A stretch of 64,000 nucleotides of DNA from Nanohaloarchaea archaeon SW_7_43_1. GTDB taxonomy: Archaea; Nanohalarchaeota; Nanosalinia; Nanosalinales; Nanosalinaceae. The stretch lies in contig PXPE01000001.1 of NCBI GenBank assembly GCA_003009795.1, positions 446,739 to 510,738 on the forward strand, read 5' to 3'. The notes beneath the pieces were generated by a model. The model had not been told where the DNA came from. It did not search any database and saw only the letters and a list, made by a program, of their open reading frames with translations. Of this stretch, positions 6,819 to 15,179 are shown piece by piece; the first letter of the stretch is position 1; each line of letters opens with the position of its first letter. The translations under genes were made by a program, and so were the position numbers.

Positions 6819-7505
6819 CTATTTCTTGTTGATCAAGTCTCTAAGTGTCGAGTATAGTTGTGTGCTTTGTTCTTCTCTTACGAGGAAGACTGTTTCTGTG
6901 TAAGTTGAGAACATCTCTAATACTCCTATTCCGTTGCCGATTATCTTCTCTGTTAGATATGAGAGTATGCCATTTGCTTCCAGTACTTCTTCCGGTGAAT
7001 CAAGAACAACTATGGCAGCGTTTCTTTCTATATGTTTAATGTCTTTTTTGTCTACTTTGTTTTCGATCAGATTGAGGTTGCTTTTGTTTGTGACTATTCC
7101 GATTTCTGAGTCGGATTGGAGCAGGTAGATTCTGTCCCCACTTCTTCTATCAATTTGGTCGTATGCTTCCAGTACGAGTTCGTGGTACTTGCGTTCTCTA
7201 GGTAGTGTATAGTAGACTATGTCTCCGGCCATGGAAAGCTCTGAGCCCTCAAGAACTCTCTGTATTCTTTCCGTCCAGCTATCTTTCAAAGATAACTCGT
7301 CTTCATATCTTCTGATTGCTACAACTATGGAATCAAGATTTACTTGTTCTCTACCTGTTTTTTCCTCAACTTGTTCCTTGAAGTTCCTGGCAAGTCCCCG
7401 ATAATTGACGGCATCCATATCCATTAATTCCTTTAGAAACGGTTTCTCCTCCAGCAAGCTTCGGGTCGCCTCAGCTACAGAAACATCTTTATTGTGTGAT
7501 TTCAT
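6819..7505 (-). CDS. ACT-domain protein with N-terminal HTH-like region
   Basis: I chose ATG at 7503-7505, giving 228 residues. The longer frame to 7586 passes through AT-rich promoter sequence and translates as non-conserved residues. A TTTAAA element lies about 27 bp upstream on this strand, which suggests a leaderless message. The C-terminal 70 residues (AAIVVLDSPEEVLEANGILS, then IGNGIGVLEMFST) have the pattern of aspartokinase-type ACT domains that bind amino acids. The N-terminal 70 residues are helical and could be a winged helix. A role as an amino-acid-responsive regulator is inference. Confidence 0.75.
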   Translation of the reverse strand: MKSHNKDVSVAEATRSLLEEKPFLKELMDMDAVNYRGLARNFKEQVEEKTGREQVNLDSIVVAIRRYEDELSLKDSWTERIQRVLEGSELSMAGDIVYYTLPRERKYHELVLEAYDQIDRRSGDRIYLLQSDSEIGIVTNKSNLNLIENKVDKKDIKHIERNAAIVVLDSPEEVLEANGILSYLTEKIIGNGIGVLEMFSTYTETVFLVREEQSTQLYSTLRDLINKK

Positions 7506-7592
7506 ATAGAAAAATAGTATTTTGTTTGATTTAAAACTATAACTATAACAATTATACATTACAATACTTGGGTATGGACCGAACAACTTTAG

Positions 7593-7919
7593 GTGAACGC
7601 TTTAAATTCAGACGCTTACTTGACTGAAACTCGAAATCTTTACAGCTGTAGTTCTATTAATTCAGAGAACATCAGCCAAATTCTCAGGAGAGCCTCTATC
7701 CTTCCGAGCGATGGAGGCAGAAGCTATACTGAAGCCCGTGGAAACTATCATCCTCATTACCCTGAAGAAGGAGAGCAACTTGAAGTCTACCAAATAACAC
7801 ATAACTTCTGGGGAGAAGCTGGCTGTTTCAACCTCGAAACCCAGGATATTGACGCAGGCAGCGATACACTCAATTTCCAAGAGATCATAGAGTTCGATAT
7901 TATAGGTGATCAAGAATGA
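7593..7919 (+). CDS. Hypothetical protein translationally coupled to LysRS
   Basis: A 108-residue frame opens with GTG at 7593 and its TGA overlaps the LysRS ATG as ATGA (7916-7919), which argues for a real co-translated gene. It contains a few Cys and aromatic residues and no recognised domain. The start is uncertain because upstream sequence is also promoter for the divergent ACT-domain gene. No function is proposed. Confidence 0.55.
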   Translation: MNALNSDAYLTETRNLYSCSSINSENISQILRRASILPSDGGRSYTEARGNYHPHYPEEGEQLEVYQITHNFWGEAGCFNLETQDIDAGSDTLNFQEIIEFDIIGDQE

Positions 7920-9355
7920 CAGATGAACGAGAAGAACGACTTGAACAGCTACGAAATCTCAGAGAAAACGACGAAGCCTACTCCTACAACTTCGACCGAA
8001 GCCATACGGTGGAAGAGCTAAAGGGATTTGATTCGGGAAGTGAGGAAAAACTTCCAGAAGATAACTTTTCGACTGCAGGCAGAGTAATGGAGATCAGAAA
8101 CTTCGGAGAACTAGCGTTCCTCGATCTCAGAGGAGAAAAGGAAGAAGTTCAGGTAATTGTCAGAAATGACGAGGAACTACTGGAAGAAGTTGAGAACCTG
8201 TATGGAGGTGATATAATCGGAGTAGAAGGAACTCTGACATACACAGATAAAGGAGAGTTCTCACTGATGTCAGAGAACTTAGAAGTGCTCTCTCGTGGTG
8301 CGAGGCAAATACCAAAAGAACATTTTGGAGTAGAAGATGAAGAACTGCAGTATCGGGACAGAGCTCTACATCTGATAACAGACATCGATGCTAGAGACAT
8401 TTTCAGAACAAGAAGCCAGGTTATCTCCGAAATCAGAGACTTCCTAGAAGACAGAGAATTTATGGAGGTAGAAACTCCGACAATCCAGCCTGTCTATGGA
8501 GGAGCAGCCGCAGAACCATTCACCACTCACGTCAACGCTCTGGATCAAGAGCATTACCTAAATATTTCGCCAGAGCTATATCTCAAAAGACTGATTATCG
8601 GCGGATACGAGAGAATCTTCGAAATCACGAAGAACTTCAGAAATGAATCTATAGACACGACTCACAACCCGGAGTTCACGATGATGGAAGTATATCAGGC
8701 TTATGCTGACTATGAGGATATGATGGAGCTGATGGAGCAGCTATATGAGCAAGTCGCTGTAGAAGCTACCGGCTCTGCCGAAGTTGAGTATCAAGGGGAA
8801 ACTCTAGATTTCTCTGCTCCCTGGCCTAGAATGACGATGAGAGAAGCCATTCAAGAAAATGGCGGTTTTGATGTAACAGAGCTTAGAGATGAGGAAATTC
8901 GGGAAAGAATGGAAGAACACGGTGCCGAGCTTGACTCAGAATATGAAAGAGGGTTAGCAATAGCAGAACTATTTGAGGAAGTTGCAGAAGAAAACCTGAT
9001 CCAACCTATACACATCATTGACCATCCAGAGGAAACTACTCCTCTATGTATGCAGCACAGGAATGAAGACGGATTAATCGAGAGGTTTGAGTCATTCGCA
9101 GCAGGCATGGAGCTATGTAATGCCTACACCGAACTTCGAGATCCGATCCGGCAGAGAAACCTGTTTGAGGATGAGCAGCGAAGGCAGGAAGAAGGCGATG
9201 ATGAAGCACATCCAATTGACATGGACTTTCTCAAAGCACTTGAGCTTGGTATGCCGCCAACCGGAGGACTCGGAATCGGTATAGGAAGGATGGTGATGCT
9301 GATGACAGACCAAGAGTCTATTAGAGATGTGCTGCTATTTCCGATGATGAGGTAG
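7916..9355 (+). CDS. lysS: Lysyl-tRNA synthetase, class II
   Basis: A 479-residue class II enzyme that charges tRNA-Lys. An N-terminal OB-fold anticodon-binding domain (about 45-135, FSTAGRVMEIRNFGELAFLD) is followed by the class II catalytic core: motif 1 near FLEDREFMEVETPTIQPVYG, motif 2 FEITKNFRNES, and motif 3 GIGIGRMVMLMT at the C-terminus. Many archaea use the unrelated class I LysRS; the class II form here is the bacterial/eukaryotic type. The preceding small ORF overlaps it by four bases. Confidence 0.97.
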   Translation: MTDEREERLEQLRNLRENDEAYSYNFDRSHTVEELKGFDSGSEEKLPEDNFSTAGRVMEIRNFGELAFLDLRGEKEEVQVIVRNDEELLEEVENLYGGDIIGVEGTLTYTDKGEFSLMSENLEVLSRGARQIPKEHFGVEDEELQYRDRALHLITDIDARDIFRTRSQVISEIRDFLEDREFMEVETPTIQPVYGGAAAEPFTTHVNALDQEHYLNISPELYLKRLIIGGYERIFEITKNFRNESIDTTHNPEFTMMEVYQAYADYEDMMELMEQLYEQVAVEATGSAEVEYQGETLDFSAPWPRMTMREAIQENGGFDVTELRDEEIRERMEEHGAELDSEYERGLAIAELFEEVAEENLIQPIHIIDHPEETTPLCMQHRNEDGLIERFESFAAGMELCNAYTELRDPIRQRNLFEDEQRRQEEGDDEAHPIDMDFLKALELGMPPTGGLGIGIGRMVMLMTDQESIRDVLLFPMMR

Positions 9356-9371
9356 CGGCTGCCCGTCTTTT

Positions 9372-9629
9372 CTACTTTAATTTTTCATTTAGCAGTTGGA
9401 AGGTTTCTGTTGTATCTTCTTCTATTATAAGATGAGTATCTTCTCGACAGAATATTACTTCCGTTAGATTGATTTCTCGTTCTGCAAGTATGAAAGAATA
9501 TATGCTAAGACTCCGGGCGGTTCTTAAGGCTGTTCGGGCTTCTGAGCGTGATGACTACCTGTTTTTGATTGCTTCTCCTTTGCATTCCTGTTGGCGTGTA
9601 GACAGGTTTAATGAGGTAAACTGCGACAT
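9372..9629 (-). pseudogene. Possible small gene interrupted by one in-frame TAG
   Basis: From ATG at 9627-9629 to TAG at 9372-9374 the minus strand is one open frame of 85 codons, apart from a single TAG at 9555-9557 (codon 25). The part after the amber reads as plausible protein, including ARTALRTARSLSIYSFILAE and a very acidic C-terminus typical of this genome. No start codon is available after the TAG. It is either a decayed gene, a read-through product or chance. No family is recognised. Confidence 0.35.
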
Positions 9630-9676
9630 GTTCGATTCTTGTTCAAGCTTTTTTAGGAGGAGTTCAATTAATTATT

Positions 9677-11503
9677 ATGGATTGGAAGAAAAGGATTCAT
9701 GGTATTCTATCGAGAGAGGAGAAAGAGGAGGAATTAGAGAACAAGGTTGATCTCCAGATCAATACTTTAGAATCAAGTTTAGATAAAGGAGAGAATCCTT
9801 TGGATGAAACTGAAAAAGTTCTTTCTGAGGAGGAACATTTGGAAAGAGAATTACTCGACATTGAGCAAGAGCTACTTGACCTTCTAACCTTTGATGATTC
9901 AGAATTGGAGGTCGTATTGGAAAAATCTAAAGACTTCTTAGAGTGGAAGGCAGAGAGCCTGAAGGAAATCGAGGCCTGTCTCAAACCTTTGAAACAAATA
10001 GAAAATGGCTTGGCCAGTATCCTTAATTCCATAGAGAATCCTGGCGAAACGCCAAATATTGACCTCTACCAGGTTGGCTGGCAGGAAGTCGTGGAGAACT
10101 CAGAGCAAATCTTCGAAATTTTTGAAAAGTTGGAAGAAGAGGAGCAAGAAATCTTCGAAGAGTTCAACCAGAGGCAAGAGGATTCAGTTCGTCTCTTGGA
10201 GAAAATGGAGGAAGATAGACAGGCTATCAGCAGAATACAAAGTTTGGTTAAGCACCTTGACTCAGAACAAGGAGAGCTTGAAAGCTTAGAAACTATTCGG
10301 CAATCACCTGAACTGAAACAGAAACTAGGTGAGGAAGAAGACAGGCTTTCAACACTTACAAGCAATCTGGGAAGACTTGAAGAAATAGATGAAAAACTGG
10401 AATCAGTCGTCTGTAAAAGGAAAGAGCTTGCAGAAGAAGCTAACGAGCGGGACTTATCGGAGTTAGGGAATCTTTACCATATCATTGAGAACGAGTATGA
10501 GGGCATTATATCCGATCTTGGGAAGTTAGAGGAGATGAATCAGAAAAATTACTTCACAAGTCAAGAGGAATTAGAGCAACAGATAACCTTAGTGAGAGAA
10601 TCAGTTGAAATGGTGAACGAGTATATTAACGAGAGATACAATTTTGAGGTAGATGGCGGAGTATCAAGACGCGATCTACTCAGAGGTATGGGAGCTGCAC
10701 TTGGAGGCTGGACAGGCATAGATACTGCCATAAATGTCTTCAGACAGGCATCAGCAGGACAGTTAAAATTTATGAACCCGGAAGCCATAGGAGGATATGA
10801 TCCAGCAATAGAGAACTCGTTAAATGGAAATCCCACAGATGTCCATATATTCAATTTATACTTCCAAGAAGGCGATCAGAGATATAACGGGCAGAAAGTG
10901 GCCAAGGAGGTAGAGGAGTCTATCAACACACTTGAAGGAGTCCAGTTCAGGGTAAACTGGCATGACTTAAGACCTTGTGTAGAAACAGTTATTGAAAGAA
11001 GTGAATATTCAAGATCGGAAATTACAGATGATGAATTAAAGTCGGCAGAACAGAGAGCAGATAAATTCCGACGTTTGGTGAATGACACTACTGTGGTTGC
11101 GGAGGATGCTGATGGTGCTAAAATTAATTCTATCAAGAGAATTAATGAAATAGAGGAGTGTTTAGACAATTACTTGCCTGAAGACGTCAGAGGAGTGTTT
11201 AGCGACGGAGCTATCAAAGTCATAGCATCAGATTTCAAATTAAAAGACGCATCAGGTGTGAGTTTTGGAGCTAATTCTAAAGATCATATAATCTTCGCAG
11301 CAAGGGTTAACGACCAGACCTGGCTAACTAACTTGATAACACATGAACTTGGTCACAAATTGAGCTTACCTCATACTGCTTCTCCCGATATTATGGGTTA
11401 TTCTGTCACATCTCAGGCTCTGCAGAAGTTTTTCAAAGTTCCTTTCGGTCCAGAATCACAGGCCAATTGGGATAAAGCAAGAAAAATGCATGGAGAAGGG
11501 TAG
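9677..11503 (+). CDS. Coiled-coil / internal Tat motif / metzincin-like protease
   Basis: A 608-residue protein with three parts. Residues 1 to about 320 are nearly continuous acidic coiled coil. At 330-336 comes SRRDLLR followed by a Gly/Ala-rich hydrophobic stretch to about 352, which looks like a twin-arginine signal, but in mid-protein. Residues about 355-608 form a protease-like domain with HELGHKLSLPH (H556, E557, H560, H566) and a Met-turn DIMGY (M573), the metzincin zinc site. AGGAGG at 9655-9660 is a strong Shine-Dalgarno-like sequence 16 bp before ATG. It could be anchored by the Tat segment with the coil inside and the protease outside; internal starts (for example at a Met near residue 317) are an alternative. 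The exact family is unknown. Confidence 0.85.
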   Translation: MDWKKRIHGILSREEKEEELENKVDLQINTLESSLDKGENPLDETEKVLSEEEHLERELLDIEQELLDLLTFDDSELEVVLEKSKDFLEWKAESLKEIEACLKPLKQIENGLASILNSIENPGETPNIDLYQVGWQEVVENSEQIFEIFEKLEEEEQEIFEEFNQRQEDSVRLLEKMEEDRQAISRIQSLVKHLDSEQGELESLETIRQSPELKQKLGEEEDRLSTLTSNLGRLEEIDEKLESVVCKRKELAEEANERDLSELGNLYHIIENEYEGIISDLGKLEEMNQKNYFTSQEELEQQITLVRESVEMVNEYINERYNFEVDGGVSRRDLLRGMGAALGGWTGIDTAINVFRQASAGQLKFMNPEAIGGYDPAIENSLNGNPTDVHIFNLYFQEGDQRYNGQKVAKEVEESINTLEGVQFRVNWHDLRPCVETVIERSEYSRSEITDDELKSAEQRADKFRRLVNDTTVVAEDADGAKINSIKRINEIEECLDNYLPEDVRGVFSDGAIKVIASDFKLKDASGVSFGANSKDHIIFAARVNDQTWLTNLITHELGHKLSLPHTASPDIMGYSVTSQALQKFFKVPFGPESQANWDKARKMHGEG

Positions 11504-11515
11504 AGAAATATTAAA

Positions 11516-11674
11516 ATGTTTTCTCAGCTTGGTGACAGAATTTTATTCAGTGAGATTCGATCTATTGTGAACTGCCTGAAGTATATACTAAGGAAGCTAA
11601 AAATTTTGGAAACGGCGGTTATGGAGATGTATGAAGATGGACCTTTTAAGGAGAATATTTATAACTATGATTGA
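11516..11674 (+). CDS. Small ORF (52 aa) between metzincin gene and next orphan
   Basis: A frame of 52 codons plus TGA begins with ATG at 11516, 12 bp after the metzincin stop, and ends 15 bp before the next GTG start. Residues form amphipathic helices with an acidic C-terminus. The snug fit between two genes on the same strand favours a real small protein, but length alone allows chance. No family is recognised. Confidence 0.4.
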   Translation: MFSQLGDRILFSEIRSIVNCLKYILRKLKILETAVMEMYEDGPFKENIYNYD

Positions 11675-11689
11675 ATAACAACATATCAG

Positions 11690-12565
11690 GTGGATTTACT
11701 GTCAGTTCAAACAGAACGCTCCATAATACCTCAACTTGAAGAGGAGAAAAAACCCGACAGCAAAGAAAAATTACAATCAGAGATAAAGTCTCTGCTAGAA
11801 GGAGAAGTAGAGGAACGAACAATATCCGAACAAGAGCTAAGGTACGAATTCCAAGAGGAAACAGAAGATGGAGCCGAATACGAATTAGTAAATAATGATG
11901 AACTTGATCTTGATAGTCTCCCAGGTATGGAAGATTTAGAGAATGATTTTACCGTCGTTACAGATACACATGGCGGGGTTGATAGGATAGGCACAGGAAG
12001 TAATGGCCATGTCACATTAGAGAATAATGCAGGAACTGAAGAGAAGTATTTCCTCGCAGCAGCCTTTGATGGAGAGATATTCATGAGGAATGATGGCAGT
12101 CACTTTGGTGATGGTGAACAAAGAATCTGGCATTATAGTCTGGAAACAGAGGAAATGAGATATGCTAAAGCCGCCACGATGGAATGGAAGGATTACGAGA
12201 ACAGGGAATTAAAAAACCGATTTGAAAAGGTAGTAGACTTTCAACAGCAGCTCTGGGCTTTGAACCGAGCAAGGAATGAGGTTGAAGACTGGAGCTACAA
12301 TGAGGGAGACAAAGGGGAAAGAGATAGATTGAAGAGTAGATTTGATACGGTAATGAATCAGCTCGCTTTGAATGGAAAGTATGAAGCGAATGAAACCGTA
12401 TCGAGAGGTGGTGCTGCTAGTGGTGGAGATCTAGTAGATGACTTTGAGGAAGCCAGCAAAAGATTTCGAGCCTATGGTTTACTCAAATACGGAATTGATG
12501 CTTTGGACGAAGTAGAAGTAGCAGGAGACAGTTCAAAGGTTGAGTACTCACCAAGAGAATTCTAG
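11690..12565 (+). CDS. Acidic orphan protein (291 aa)
   Basis: The 291-residue frame begins with GTG at 11690 after GGTG-type context. It is strongly acidic; the N-terminal third is helical and Glu-rich. A central stretch, VVTDTHGGVDRIGTGSNGHV, then EEKYFLAAAFDGEIFMRNDG, has a beta-rich look, and the C-terminal half returns to helices. No signal peptide or membrane segment is seen. It follows the metzincin gene in the same orientation and may be co-expressed. I do not recognise a domain. Confidence 0.7.
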   Translation: MDLLSVQTERSIIPQLEEEKKPDSKEKLQSEIKSLLEGEVEERTISEQELRYEFQEETEDGAEYELVNNDELDLDSLPGMEDLENDFTVVTDTHGGVDRIGTGSNGHVTLENNAGTEEKYFLAAAFDGEIFMRNDGSHFGDGEQRIWHYSLETEEMRYAKAATMEWKDYENRELKNRFEKVVDFQQQLWALNRARNEVEDWSYNEGDKGERDRLKSRFDTVMNQLALNGKYEANETVSRGGAASGGDLVDDFEEASKRFRAYGLLKYGIDALDEVEVAGDSSKVEYSPREF

Positions 12566-12603
12566 CCTTCAATCATTCATTCTTATATATTGAGTGATAA
12601 TCT

Positions 12604-13038
12604 ATGGATATGACAGATAGATACGAAAATCTTGATGAACTCGATTTATTCGAGGAAAGAGATGTAGATATGGAACAGTATAGTCTGGATTCAGAATATA
12701 TTAGTGATAGAGTCGAAGACGTTGACAAAATGTTCATAGATTCAGATCGAGAACCTTTGGTATATCCGGCTGAAGATACCTTACATTCAATTCTTGTAGA
12801 GGGCGATGTTCCTGAGGATGAAGATATAGTACTTGCTCTTGTAGGAGATTTCTCTGAATATGTAGGGGAACTGGACGAGGATGATTTTGAAAGTTATCAT
12901 GGAGAGTACGTAATCCCGGAAGATGTTGATAATACTGTTCTCAAACTCGAAGTCCGAGAAACTGATTCCTTACCTGTCGATATTGATGTAGAGAACATCC
13001 GCTTTGAAATCCCTGTAGAACAGCCACCTTTCTATTAG
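12604..13038 (+). CDS. Highly acidic orphan protein (144 aa)
   Basis: A 144-residue protein with an extreme excess of Asp and Glu, and no Cys. The second half has alternating hydrophobic residues suggesting a beta fold (YVIPEDVDNTVLKLEVRE, then IRFEIPVEQPPFY). TTATATATTGAG just upstream (about 12580-12594) could be a TATA box, but is close to the ATG. No domain is recognised. It is the last plus-strand gene of the accessory stretch. Confidence 0.65.
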   Translation: MDMTDRYENLDELDLFEERDVDMEQYSLDSEYISDRVEDVDKMFIDSDREPLVYPAEDTLHSILVEGDVPEDEDIVLALVGDFSEYVGELDEDDFESYHGEYVIPEDVDNTVLKLEVRETDSLPVDIDVENIRFEIPVEQPPFY

Positions 13039-13198
13039 ATTAGGCTTCTCTGATACTATCTGTGTATTCCTTGGACAAAACTCCAAGCTGTTGACAAAAT
13101 AGCCTTCACCGTTGGTTCAAGGTATTGCACGAGTAGTTTTCCTCGTACACAAGAATAAAAAAGAAAATCTGTCTTTGCAACCTGCCTGAATAAAAACA

Positions 13199-13405
13199 CT
13201 AGCTCGAACCTACGAGTTTGTTCCCGCGTTCTATCGCTTCTTCCTTGCGGTCATAGTTTTCTAACAGTGTATCCTCATGGAAAGTGTCCCATGTCCCGTT
13301 TTTGAACTTCTTGACTTCGACTGTTTCTCCTGATTTTTGATGTTCCCACTTGCGTGGTTTTTGATCCGTTTCGTGTTTTTCGATTCTTTTCCAGATATTT
13401 ATCAC
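13199..13405 (-). CDS. Small hypothetical protein (68 aa)
   Basis: A 68-residue basic/acidic mixed protein, MINIWKRIEKHETDQ at the start, with a beta-like middle (TVEVKKFKNGTWDTF) and a C-terminal helix. It lies alone on the minus strand. The pattern resembles small single-domain beta-beta-alpha proteins but no family is recognised. Confidence 0.5.
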   Translation of the reverse strand: MINIWKRIEKHETDQKPRKWEHQKSGETVEVKKFKNGTWDTFHEDTLLENYDRKEEAIERGNKLVGSS

Positions 13406-13676
13406 CTAGAGTTTGTTTCAAAGCTTTTTAATTCGTCAAAAGTTTGTTAACCGTCTTTAATCTATTCAAGGGCTGTTAAAGGCCTTAAAGAGCTTCAAAC
13501 GGTTATTCTATTTTTGTATGGCTCGGTTTATAAAACTAAACTTTTACCGGAGAAAAGTCTTTGTTATAGTTTTGGAGTAGTCAAAAATATTTTAAATAAT
13601 TTTCGTATCTATATGATCAGCCTTGGGCTTTCAGACAGGTTTCTGATAATTTTAAACGGCATATTATGCCCCTAAT
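13406..13676. other. AT-rich intergenic region without a visible gene
   Basis: 271 bases, AT-rich, with repeated near-matches to TTTAAA/TTAAAG and no open frame worth reporting. It separates two minus-strand genes and may hold the promoter of the 13405 gene. Confidence 0.5.
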
Positions 13677-13994
13677 CTAGAAAACATTCATTCCCGGAAC
13701 ATTACCTAATTTATCCTTTGCCTCATCGCTCATTTCCTCTGGTGTCCACCTTGGTTCAAAGGTTAGTTCTACCTCAATATCTCCTGCATCAAGCTTTCTT
13801 ACCTCTTTTTTCACCAGTTCATCAAATACTCCGTGAAGAGGACAGCCAGGTGTGGTTAATGTCATTAAAATATCTATATCTTCCTGTTCATCCACTTCTA
13901 TCTCATAGATTAACCCCAAATCAACTATATTAACGTCCAGTTCTGGGTCTATGACCTGTTTCAGCTGTTCTCTGACTTCTTTCTCCTTGACCAT
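13677..13994 (-). CDS. SufT/MIP18-family (DUF59) Fe-S assembly factor
   Basis: A 105-residue single-domain protein of the MIP18/DUF59 family, linked to Fe-S cluster maturation. Motifs are VIDPELDVNIVDLGLIYE and MTLTTPGCPLHG, with the reactive Cys in TPGCP. It probably helps deliver clusters together with the SUF ATPase at 2871-3617, though the two genes are 10 kb apart. The ATG at 13992-13994 gives the family N-terminus. Closely related members act in phenylacetate degradation (PaaD), which is unlikely here given the length and setting. Confidence 0.93.
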   Translation of the reverse strand: MVKEKEVREQLKQVIDPELDVNIVDLGLIYEIEVDEQEDIDILMTLTTPGCPLHGVFDELVKKEVRKLDAGDIEVELTFEPRWTPEEMSDEAKDKLGNVPGMNVF

Positions 13995-14049
13995 AAACGA
14001 TCATTGAGGACTAAATTATTTGAATTCGATCTCTCCTTTTGGACAGTGA

Positions 14050-14057
14050 TTAAAAAG
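14050..14057 (+). promoter_or_regulatory. TATA box upstream of small ORF and UPF0104 gene
   Basis: TTAAAAAG lies 21-28 bp before the ATG at 14078, so transcription would start at about that ATG. Confidence 0.5.
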
Positions 14058-14077
14058 ACTAACCATATTTTCGGATT

Positions 14078-14194
14078 ATGGAATCTTTATCAAAAGGCGG
14101 GCCGCGTGGATTCCCATTGTCTAGAACTGCCGATTTAAAGGATATATTAGAGGCTCGATTTTTGAGATTAGAGGTTGATGTGGATGAACTCTAA
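14078..14194 (+). CDS. Small ORF (38 aa) overlapping UPF0104 start
   Basis: Thirty-eight codons from ATG at 14078 to TAA at 14192-14194. A TATA box at about 27 bp upstream would make it leaderless. It overlaps the start of the UPF0104 gene by about ten bases, so it could be a coupled leader peptide or a real small protein (MESLSKGGPRG at the start, acidic C-terminus). Confidence 0.4.
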   Translation: MESLSKGGPRGFPLSRTADLKDILEARFLRLEVDVDEL

Positions 14195-15179
14195 AATCAC
14201 CAAGGTTCTGTGGTTTGGTGTTTCAACTCTTCTACTTCTTGGTTTGGTTTATTTGGCGGATGCCTCATTATTTCTGGAGGCTATTAGTAAAGCAAATTTA
14301 TTTTATCTTCTACCAGCTTTGATTTTTGGGATTTTGCCTCTTTCTATCTATAGTTTTACATGGTATAGATTTCTGAATAAAATGGGAGAGAATATATCTT
14401 ATTTCATGTCCCTGAGAATGTTTCTCGGCGGACAGTTTTTGAACGCTATTACTCCGATCGGTCAGTTCGGCGGAGAACCATTCATGGCTTACGTAATTAA
14501 GGATAATACAGGTTTGGAGTATGAAGAGGCTTTTTCGACGGTTTTATCAGCAGACCTCGTTAATTCGGTTCCTGTAATCACATTTTTGTCGGGCGGTGTA
14601 GTATACATGCTGTTTCTGAGAGGTTTAAACAGCCTTCTAACGCAGTTCCTTTTTGCAGCTCTTCTTATGATTTTATTGGGTTCTTCCTTAGCTTATCTTC
14701 TCTGGTTCAGATCGGGAACTATAGAAAATGCCATATTAGGTATTTTGGGGTTTTTAGTTGGGATACTGGGCAGAGGTGAAAAGATTTATGAGGGGTTGGA
14801 GAACCGTTTTGAAGGAGTTGAGAAGGCATTTGAGACTATTGGGGAGGATCCGAGGCATCTTATTGTTACAGCTGTAGTTGTTCACCTGGAATTTATTTTT
14901 AGGGTGATAGCTCTGTATTTGGTGTTGTTTTCTTTAGGTGTGAAAACTGATTTTCCACCCCTGTATTTCGTATTGGCATTTGGTTCTGTAGCAAGTTTTG
15001 CTCCCACTCCGGGAGGTTCAGGTGTTGCTGAAGCTGCACATTCTGGCTTGATATCTTTCTTCTTGAATTTAAGTCTTGCAACTGCCGCTGCTGCGGCTAT
15101 TTTGCTCCGGCTTATGATTTACTGGCCTAGTATTGTCATAGGTTATCTGGGACTTCTTTCTCTCAGGGGTGGTGATTAA
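14184..15179 (+). CDS. UPF0104 / lysylphosphatidylglycerol synthase-TM family protein
   Basis: About 331 residues with eight or so membrane segments. Family signs are FLGGQFLNAITPIGQFGGEP and the C-terminal GSVASFAPTPGGSGVAEAA. Archaeal members include AglD-type proteins of glycolipid/N-glycosylation pathways and flippase-like proteins; the substrate cannot be told. I chose ATG at 14184 because GAGGT lies 8 nt upstream; ATG 14178 and TTG 14175 are alternatives. With a glycoprotein cassette elsewhere in this window, a role in surface glycosylation is plausible but unproven. Its stop overlaps the next gene. Confidence 0.88.
   Translation: MNSKITKVLWFGVSTLLLLGLVYLADASLFLEAISKANLFYLLPALIFGILPLSIYSFTWYRFLNKMGENISYFMSLRMFLGGQFLNAITPIGQFGGEPFMAYVIKDNTGLEYEEAFSTVLSADLVNSVPVITFLSGGVVYMLFLRGLNSLLTQFLFAALLMILLGSSLAYLLWFRSGTIENAILGILGFLVGILGRGEKIYEGLENRFEGVEKAFETIGEDPRHLIVTAVVVHLEFIFRVIALYLVLFSLGVKTDFPPLYFVLAFGSVASFAPTPGGSGVAEAAHSGLISFFLNLSLATAAAAAILLRLMIYWPSIVIGYLGLLSLRGGD

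Noticed and set aside
9469-9750. 93-codon plus-strand frame running into the metzincin gene
   Set aside because: It overlaps the strong AGGAGG/ATG start of the 9677 gene in another frame and has no protein-like composition.
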